Both the position numbers and the translations under genes were made by a program. Shown one piece after another: positions 53,179 through 64,000 of a stretch of DNA of 64,000 nucleotides; position 1 is the stretch's first letter, and the number at the start of each line of letters is the position of its first letter. The notes beneath the pieces were generated by a model, which ran no database searches, was not told the DNA's origin, and saw only the letters and a list, made by a program, of their open reading frames with translations. The DNA is from Candidatus Nitrotoga sp. M5. GTDB lineage: Bacteria; Pseudomonadota; Gammaproteobacteria; Burkholderiales; Gallionellaceae. The stretch spans positions 146,084 through 210,083 of the forward strand of contig NZ_CAKMNW010000001.1 of the NCBI RefSeq assembly GCF_927904885.1. Direction: 5' to 3'.

Positions 53179-54378
53179 ATGGGATTGAATGACCCTCAAT
53201 GGGGAAAAAAAAATAATGGCGACCCTCCCGACCTAGAAGCAGTGTTGCGCGACATCAATAAAAAAATATCCGCACTGTTCGGTAACAAGGGTAACGGACC
53301 AGGAAACACTGGTGACGATGGAGACGGTGGCGACTCTAACAAATTCAATGCCAGTATCGGCCTGATTGCAGTGGTGGTTCTGCTGATTTGGCTTGCTAGT
53401 GGATTTTACATTGTGGACGCTAGCCAGCGCGGTGTGGTGCTACGTTTCGGTAAACTTGTCGAAGCCACGCAACCTGGCCCTCGCTGGCATTTGCCATTCC
53501 CTATTGAGTCCGTCGAAGTCGTAAATATTAGTCAAGTCCGGACAGTGGAAATTGGTTACCGCGACAACGTCAAAAACAAGATTTTAAAAGAATCGCTGAT
53601 GTTAACCTCTGATGAAAACATCATTGATATTCAATTCGCTGTTCAATATTTCTTGAAAGACGCTGGCGACTATTTGTTTAATAACCGTGCGCCAGACGAG
53701 AATGTACGACAAGCTGCAGAAACTGCAATACGTGAAATTATTGGCAAGAACAAGATGGACTTCGTTCTATATGAAGGTCGTGAACAGGTGGCTGCAGCCA
53801 CCACCAAGCTAGCCCAGGATATTTTGGATCGCTATAAATCCGGGATCCTATTAAGCAAAGTCACCATGCAAAATGCGCAACCGCCTGAACAGGTCCAAGC
53901 AGCATTTGACGATGCGGTTAAGGCGGGACAGGATAAAGAACGCCAGAAAAACGAAGGCCAAGCTTACGCAAATGATGTAATACCCAAGGCAAAGGGTGCG
54001 GCAGCGCGTCTGATGCAGGAGGCAGAAGGTTATCGACAGCGCGTAATCGCCAGTGCCGAGGGTGATGCCAGCCGCTTCGAGCAAGTGCTGGAAGAGTATA
54101 AAAAGGCGCCTAAAGTTACTCGAGAACGTATGTATATCGACATGATGCAACAGGTTTTGACCAGCACAAGCAAGGTGATGGTAGACCAGAAGAATGGTAA
54201 CAATCTGCTGTACTTGCCGTTGGACAAGCTGATTCAAAACTCTGCGCAGCATGGGTCACCTACGTCCCAGAGGGGAGCAGCTGGCCATATTGAACAACAA
54301 GCGGTTCCATCCGCATCGATTAATGAAGCTCTTACACGCGAGTCACTACGCGGCCGCAACAGGGAGGCACGTCCATGA
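53179..54378 (+). CDS. hflK: FtsH protease regulator HflK
   Basis: 399 aa SPFH/prohibitin-family membrane protein. Gly/Asn/Asp-rich N-terminus (GNKGNGPGNTGDDGDGGD), one transmembrane helix (about 58-78, SIGLIAVVVLLIWLASGFYI), and an SPFH domain (VVLRFGKLVEATQPGPRWHL, SLMLTSDENIIDIQFAVQYF). It assembles with HflC into a cage around FtsH that modulates membrane proteolysis. Overlaps hflC by ATGA. Confidence 0.96.
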   Translation: MGLNDPQWGKKNNGDPPDLEAVLRDINKKISALFGNKGNGPGNTGDDGDGGDSNKFNASIGLIAVVVLLIWLASGFYIVDASQRGVVLRFGKLVEATQPGPRWHLPFPIESVEVVNISQVRTVEIGYRDNVKNKILKESLMLTSDENIIDIQFAVQYFLKDAGDYLFNNRAPDENVRQAAETAIREIIGKNKMDFVLYEGREQVAAATTKLAQDILDRYKSGILLSKVTMQNAQPPEQVQAAFDDAVKAGQDKERQKNEGQAYANDVIPKAKGAAARLMQEAEGYRQRVIASAEGDASRFEQVLEEYKKAPKVTRERMYIDMMQQVLTSTSKVMVDQKNGNNLLYLPLDKLIQNSAQHGSPTSQRGAAGHIEQQAVPSASINEALTRESLRGRNREARP

Positions 54379-55253
54379 AAATGAATATTGTCAATGTTTT
54401 GATGGGTGCAGCCGCAGCATTAATCTTTCTCAGCCTGACCATGTTCGTGGTAGATCAGCGCCAGTCAGCAATCGTATTGCAACTCGGTGAAATGGTGGAA
54501 GTAAAGACTGTACCTGGCCTCTATTTCAAAATCCCACTGATTCAGAATGTACGTTATTTTGATTCACGTATTTTAACTATGGACAGTACGGAACCAGAAC
54601 GCTATATCACCGCGGAAAAGAAAAACGTGATGGTAGATGCATTCGTCAAGTGGCGCATCGACGATGTAAAGCAATATTACATCACTGTCGGAGGGGATGA
54701 AGTACGAGCCAAAACTCGTTTAATGCAGACGGTAAATTCAGTCATGCGTGAGGAGTTCGGTAGACGAACTATTAATGATGTGGTGTCCGGCGAACGCGAC
54801 AAAATTATGGAAATTCTGCGTCAGAAAGCAGATGCCGACGCACGCAAGATCGGCGTACAGGTATTGGACGTGCGCCTGAAACGAGTAGATTTCCCGACTG
54901 AGATAAGTGAATCGGTGTATCGCCGCATGGATGCCGAGCGTAAACGTGTTGCCAATGAGCTGCGTGCAACCGGTAATGCCGACAGTGAAAAGATCCGCGC
55001 CGATGCTGACCGTCAACGAGAAGAGACGCTCGCTGACGCGTACCGTGATGCACAAAAATTAAAGGGTGACGGTGATGCAAAAGCGGCAGCGATTTATGCT
55101 GCAGCTTTTGGACGTAACCCTGAATTTTATTCATTTTATCGCAGCATGGATGCATATACGCAAAGCTTCAAGAACAAGAGCGATGTCATGGTCCTGGATC
55201 CCAGCTCCACATTCTTTAAATATCTCAAGAGCTCCAATGATGTGGGCAAGTAA
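54375..55253 (+). CDS. hflC: FtsH protease regulator HflC
   Basis: 292 aa partner of HflK: one N-terminal helix (LMGAAAALIFLSLTMFVV), an SPFH domain (RQSAIVLQLGEMVEVKTVPG, TAEKKNVMVDAFVKWRI) and an Ala/Glu/Lys/Arg-rich coiled coil (RRMDAERKRVANELRATGNA). Start fixed by overlap with hflK. Confidence 0.96.
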   Translation: MKMNIVNVLMGAAAALIFLSLTMFVVDQRQSAIVLQLGEMVEVKTVPGLYFKIPLIQNVRYFDSRILTMDSTEPERYITAEKKNVMVDAFVKWRIDDVKQYYITVGGDEVRAKTRLMQTVNSVMREEFGRRTINDVVSGERDKIMEILRQKADADARKIGVQVLDVRLKRVDFPTEISESVYRRMDAERKRVANELRATGNADSEKIRADADRQREETLADAYRDAQKLKGDGDAKAAAIYAAAFGRNPEFYSFYRSMDAYTQSFKNKSDVMVLDPSSTFFKYLKSSNDVGK

Positions 55254-55268
55254 TTAGATGTTTTTAAT

Positions 55269-55454
55269 ATGCTGACTTATTGGTTTATCGGGTTGGCATT
55301 GATGCTGGTTATTGAAGGTATCATGCCGTTTCTATTTCCTACCGTGTGGCGCGAAGCCCTTCGCAAACTGGTGCTGTTTTCTGATAAACAAATCCGTTTT
55401 CTAGGCATAACAGCCATGCTGTCTGGGCTGCTGTTACTGTATTGGGTGAAATAA
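55269..55454 (+). CDS. DUF2065 small membrane protein
   Basis: 61 aa with two transmembrane helices (WFIGLALMLVIEGIMPFL and FLGITAMLSGLLLLYWV), the DUF2065 pattern. Conserved between hflC and hisZ/purA in proteobacteria; function unknown, with a link to HflKC suggested only by position. Its stop overlaps the hisZ start (TAATG). Confidence 0.9.
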   Translation: MLTYWFIGLALMLVIEGIMPFLFPTVWREALRKLVLFSDKQIRFLGITAMLSGLLLLYWVK

Positions 55455-56620
55455 TGCCGAATTCAAATTGGCTATTGCCAGAATACATACAAGATATTTT
55501 GCCGGATGAGGCATGGCGGATAGAACGCATGCGCGCCAACGTGCTTGAATTGCTGCGTCTGTCTGGCTATCAATTAGTAGCACCACCACTACTGGAATAT
55601 GCCGAGTCATTGCAGATCATTGGCAACCATGATATGGACTTGCGCACTTTTAAGCTAGTTGACCAATTGAGTGGGCGTACCTTGGCGTTGCGCGCCGACA
55701 TCACGCCACAGGTGGCACGCATTGATGCACACTTGCTCAATCGTCAAGGTATTACCCGCCTGTGCTATGCCGGAAGTGTGTTACACACCCAGCCTGCAGG
55801 ATTAATGCGCACACGCGAATTATTACAGATTGGCGCAGAACTGTATGGTCACAGCGGTTTGGAAAGTGATCTGGAGATACAACGTTTAATGCTTCAGGCG
55901 TTGACTTTACTCGGCGTTGAAGAGGTGCACCTTGATCTTGGCCATGTTGCGCTGTTTCGAGCGCTGATCAATAGCGCTGGCATCCCGAAAAAACTAGAAG
56001 TGGAGTTATCTAATGCATTACAAGGCAAAAACGCGCCTGCCCTACGCCCATTAGTGGCTGACTTAATGCCTGAAGTTAGAAATGCTCTGTTAATCTTGCC
56101 TGAATTGTACGGAGGAATAGAGGTAATAGCACACGCCCGTGCGGTGTTGCCGAATTACCCTGAAATAGCGACAGCGCTGAATGATCTGGAACAAGCTGCC
56201 CTTAATCTGCAACCTCTGGCACACAGCATTGGCATCGACCTTGCTGAACTGCGAGGCTATCACTACCACAGCGGTATGGTATTCGCAGCTTATCATGCAG
56301 GCAGCCATGATGCCATCGCTGTTGGCGGACGTTACGACGACGTGGGCAAAAGCTTCGGCCGTGCCCGCCCCGCCACTGGATTTAGCATGGATTTACGCCA
56401 GTTGCATGGTTTGTTGGCACAATACACACAACCTATGGGCATATTGGCACCGCATTGTGATGATGCAGCATTACATGAAAAAATTGCACAGTTGCGAGCA
56501 CAGGGACACGCAGTGATAGTTGATTTTCTAGATGCCGTAGAGCTGCGCACTGAACTCAATTGTGACAGCGAATTAGTTATGCGCGATGGCGCATGGCATG
56601 TGATAAAAATGAAATTTTAG
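55454..56620 (+). CDS. hisZ: ATP phosphoribosyltransferase regulatory subunit HisZ
   Basis: 388 aa HisRS-like protein without tRNA charging activity; it is needed by the short-form HisG for histidine synthesis and feedback. Visible: PEYIQDILPDEAWRIERMRA, LRADITPQVARIDAHL, LCYAGSVLHTQPAGLMRTRE, GAELYGHSGLESDLEI and VGGRYDDVGKSFGRARPATG. The N-terminal extension to 55442 is not used, since TAATG coupling fixes the start. HisG is not in this window. Confidence 0.95.
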   Translation: MPNSNWLLPEYIQDILPDEAWRIERMRANVLELLRLSGYQLVAPPLLEYAESLQIIGNHDMDLRTFKLVDQLSGRTLALRADITPQVARIDAHLLNRQGITRLCYAGSVLHTQPAGLMRTRELLQIGAELYGHSGLESDLEIQRLMLQALTLLGVEEVHLDLGHVALFRALINSAGIPKKLEVELSNALQGKNAPALRPLVADLMPEVRNALLILPELYGGIEVIAHARAVLPNYPEIATALNDLEQAALNLQPLAHSIGIDLAELRGYHYHSGMVFAAYHAGSHDAIAVGGRYDDVGKSFGRARPATGFSMDLRQLHGLLAQYTQPMGILAPHCDDAALHEKIAQLRAQGHAVIVDFLDAVELRTELNCDSELVMRDGAWHVIKMKF

Positions 56621-56666
56621 TTTTATCACCCACTCTCAGAACAAGTGGGACAATTATGAATGATAA

Positions 56667-57989
<1,323 letters not shown>

Positions 57990-58591
57990 TTATTTTTTAG
58001 CACATATACTTTGAATGGGTATCCAGCTCTTTGCAATATTTGTACGGCTGTGCAATTAAATACAAATATTTGGCGCCATATACTGAGGTAGATTGTCTGC
58101 GCACCCGAACTGAGATTTCCGCTTGTTTTCCTAAAAAAGCGATTCATCGTATTATTGATTCAGACTCCTTCAAAACCGTATGGGCGGTGCATGATAGGTA
58201 TCAGTCTTCAATAATCAGCCATGTTGATGTGGGTGAGGCAGTATTTAAGGGGAGTTAAAAGTGTGGAGCTGCTAGCAAGGTTCACACAGATATCACGGCA
58301 TATCGATGACTTGGTGCAGCGATAAAATAAAAGAAAGACGCACATTCGTAGTGAACCCGTCAAGCCAAGTGTGAGATGTTGGGCATCATTCTGCTCAGCC
58401 CGATCGAGCTAAACCATTTCAAATGTAATATAACTCATCTTTAAGATCGCCCCACCAAAAGCCCCTAACTCCTACAATATTACAAAATACCATTAATCAT
58501 CAATTGGTATATTTTTGAAGCCGTTTTGTTGTACTAAAATATTTTAGTATTGCCAGTGTTTTTCTTAATTTGGCGGTTTATCGGGGAATGA
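57990..58591. other. Intergenic stretch after purA
   Basis: About 600 bases. A 75-codon frame at 58031-58258 lacks a ribosome site and family resemblance and is not called. AT content rises toward 58500. Probably part of the decayed region that continues to 59500. Confidence 0.35.
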
Positions 58592-58864
58592 TTATTCGCA
58601 AAGTTTAAACCAACAGTAACGAAACCTACTTAACGCAACACCAGCGACTACGGTCCAATCGACCAACTCTGCAGGCGATGCTCTTTGGTCAACAACTAGC
58701 CAACCCGTGCACATTCTTGTTCTTTTAATCCAAATTTTAACTGAATGACAGTTTACACTCAGCTCTTCCGCGACCGATAGTATCGTCCGTTCTCCACGTG
58801 AATATACCTTGATTAACGCCTGTCTAAAAATGCTTTTGTATAACGTACCCCTTGTTGCCTCCAT
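58592..58864 (-). pseudogene. Transposase OrfA-like N-terminal remnant
   Basis: The minus strand reads MEATRGTLYKSIFRQALIKV, then ILSVAEELSVNCHSVKIWIK, the helix-turn-helix of an IS3-type OrfA-like protein. After about residue 55 the sequence (AELVDWTVVAGVALSRF) no longer fits and the rest of the gene is absent. A fragment of an insertion sequence. Confidence 0.6.
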
Positions 58865-59330
58865 GCCTAAAAGTTAAATTTTAAGGCGACAAACAGGTGG
58901 GCTCGTGTTAAGGCATTCCAATGTGTACTGCCTGCGCAACAATAAGATGTAGTTGTCCTGTGGAACGAGAAGAGATTGCGGCACTATGCGGAATGATCTG
59001 GAGAGCACTTACGCAGCGTGAAAAGCGAGATGCGTTTGCGTCCAGTGGTTCACTCGAAGAAGTGATCATTTTGACGGGAATTTATTTATCACTGTGCTGG
59101 CGAATCAGTTTACGACTGTATTTAACGTAGGCCGTAATCAAAGCTTCCTGGGGGGAATTGAGAACGCCACTAGCCGTTCAGCGCCGCGTAACAAACTGTC
59201 GCTGGCGTAAAGATGGCCGCAAAATGCATGTGCGAAAGTGCGCTTTGGTAGAAACAGACTTGATGGCAGTCTACCAAGATTTGGCGCTCAGCACAGAACT
59301 TGGAGGGATTAAAAATTGATCAGTTGGCGG
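58865..59330 (+). pseudogene. Unidentified coding fragments
   Basis: A 69-codon frame at 58921-59130 (EREEIAALCGMIWRALTQRE) and a further open piece ending at 59320 (RWRKDGRKMHVRKCALVETD, then LMAVYQDLALSTELGG) look protein-like but are not recognised and lack clear starts. Probably debris of one or more lost genes. Confidence 0.35.
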
Positions 59331-59500
59331 AAAATAGCGAACATAATGGTTTAGTAGCAACACAAGAAAGTGCTGGTTATTTGGTCAACCTCATTATTTG
59401 TTGTGAATATCAAAGGTTGGTTAAGTTTCAAATATAATGAAACAATTAAATCTGGTATTAACGAGCAAATTAAGTTAGTGAAAATCTTAAATATTTACGG

Positions 59501-59839
59501 TTATTTCAGAAGAACGCCGTCGCTAACTGCATTTACATCAGGCACTGTTGACGCAGGCAATAATGAATGCTTACCCACTATCTGAAAGAATATTTCATCG
59601 CGTTTCACCATACCAAGCTCACTACGAGCGCGCTCTTCTACGGCTCCCGTACCTTGTTTCAAATCGTACACATCGGCATCCAGCACTGCGTTGCGAGCTT
59701 GTGTCTTTTTATTTATATATTTCTGTTCATCAACTTGACGGTCAAGATCCCAAACCTTCAACCAACCACCTTTCCCAAGCCACATCGGATACTGCAATAG
59801 CAGTAGCAAAGATACCAATATCGGCAAAACCCAGCGCAT
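59501..59839 (-). CDS. ftsB: Cell division protein FtsB
   Basis: 112 aa. N-terminal transmembrane helix (WVLPILVSLLLLLQYPMWLG) and a periplasmic coiled coil (DLDRQVDEQKYINKKTQARN), then VEERARSELGMVKRDEIFFQ, the conserved FtsB tail. It joins FtsL and FtsQ in the divisome. Downstream of eno on the same strand, the conserved eno-ftsB order; the 28-base gap suggests co-transcription. Confidence 0.93.
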   Translation of the reverse strand: MRWVLPILVSLLLLLQYPMWLGKGGWLKVWDLDRQVDEQKYINKKTQARNAVLDADVYDLKQGTGAVEERARSELGMVKRDEIFFQIVGKHSLLPASTVPDVNAVSDGVLLK

Positions 59840-59867
59840 TTATGTTAAATTAAGAACAACCGAGAAC

Positions 59868-61166
<1,299 letters not shown>

Positions 61167-61169
61167 TCA

Positions 61170-63937
<2,768 letters not shown>

Positions 63938-64000
63938 CTCAGGTAGTTTATTTTAAATAATTTCATCTATGGTTTCATAAAATAAAAAACCCTCTCGCTA

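Noticed and set aside
56626..56652. CCCACT/AGTGGG hairpin after hisZ
   Set aside because: Short stem, no T tract; too weak to call a terminator.
58031..58258. 75-codon plus-strand frame after purA
   Set aside because: No ribosome site, no family resemblance, in a decayed region.

Overview
The window looks like a chromosomal segment of a motile betaproteobacterium, most likely in the Nitrosomonadales/Gallionellaceae range. This rests on gene content and order: hfq-hflX-hflK-hflC-DUF2065-hisZ-purA, pyrG-kdsA-eno-ftsB, flhB-flhA-flhF-flhG-fliA-motC-motD, and a prfB with the classic programmed frameshift. No rRNA, tRNA or CRISPR array was seen.

Layout. (1) 1-10.7 kb is accessory and scarred. 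It holds the 5' end of an IS110-type transposase, an M18 aminopeptidase whose stop codon sits in a MITE terminal repeat, and three copies of one REP-associated (RAYT/Y1) transposase, of which only one is intact. It also holds a dacB 3' remnant cut off by one of those copies, yheT, dbpA, and a DUF4157 (eCIS-core) protein with an unrecognised C-terminal module. (2) 10.7-16.6 kb resembles a cluster of integron cassettes without an integrase (CALIN). DHFR-like, cupin, DJ-1/PfpI and GNAT genes are separated by intact or decayed attC-like sites, followed by remnants of MDR dehydrogenase, ParDE and Old Yellow Enzyme genes. (3) 16.9-22.9 kb carries a LapA-like membrane protein, a BNR-repeat protein paired with an outer-membrane barrel that has a His-rich loop, an ankyrin protein and mobA. 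(4) 23.0-30.9 kb is a minus-strand flagellar export, regulation and motor operon. (5) 31.4-43.5 kb holds recJ, an MgtC/DUF4010 membrane protein, prfB, a DUF3301 protein, a PAS-GGDEF-EAL protein, a secreted protein and lysS. (6) 43.7-45.6 kb has two secreted Sel1-repeat proteins. (7) 45.9-49.2 kb has mtnA and mtnP-class II aldolase-apt, which fits a methylthioadenosine salvage route (DHAP shunt) with adenine recycling. (8) 49.4-58.0 kb is core: nadE, glnB, hfq-hflX-hflKC-DUF2065-hisZ and purA. (9) 58.0-59.5 kb is a graveyard of transposase and unknown fragments. (10) 59.5-63.7 kb is pyrG-kdsA-eno-ftsB (minus), with a purB 3' remnant at the right edge.

Two dispersed non-autonomous repeat families run through the window: MITE-1 with CCTGTCGGACTT ends, and MITE-2 with GGGCACCTCTA ends. 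With the RAYT ends and IS30-like end remnants they account for much of the non-coding sequence. The best candidates for something new are the DUF4157 protein with its compositionally distinct C-terminal module, the integrase-less cassette cluster, and the BNR-protein/His-loop barrel pair. All calls come from reading the sequence and translations; no searches were run.
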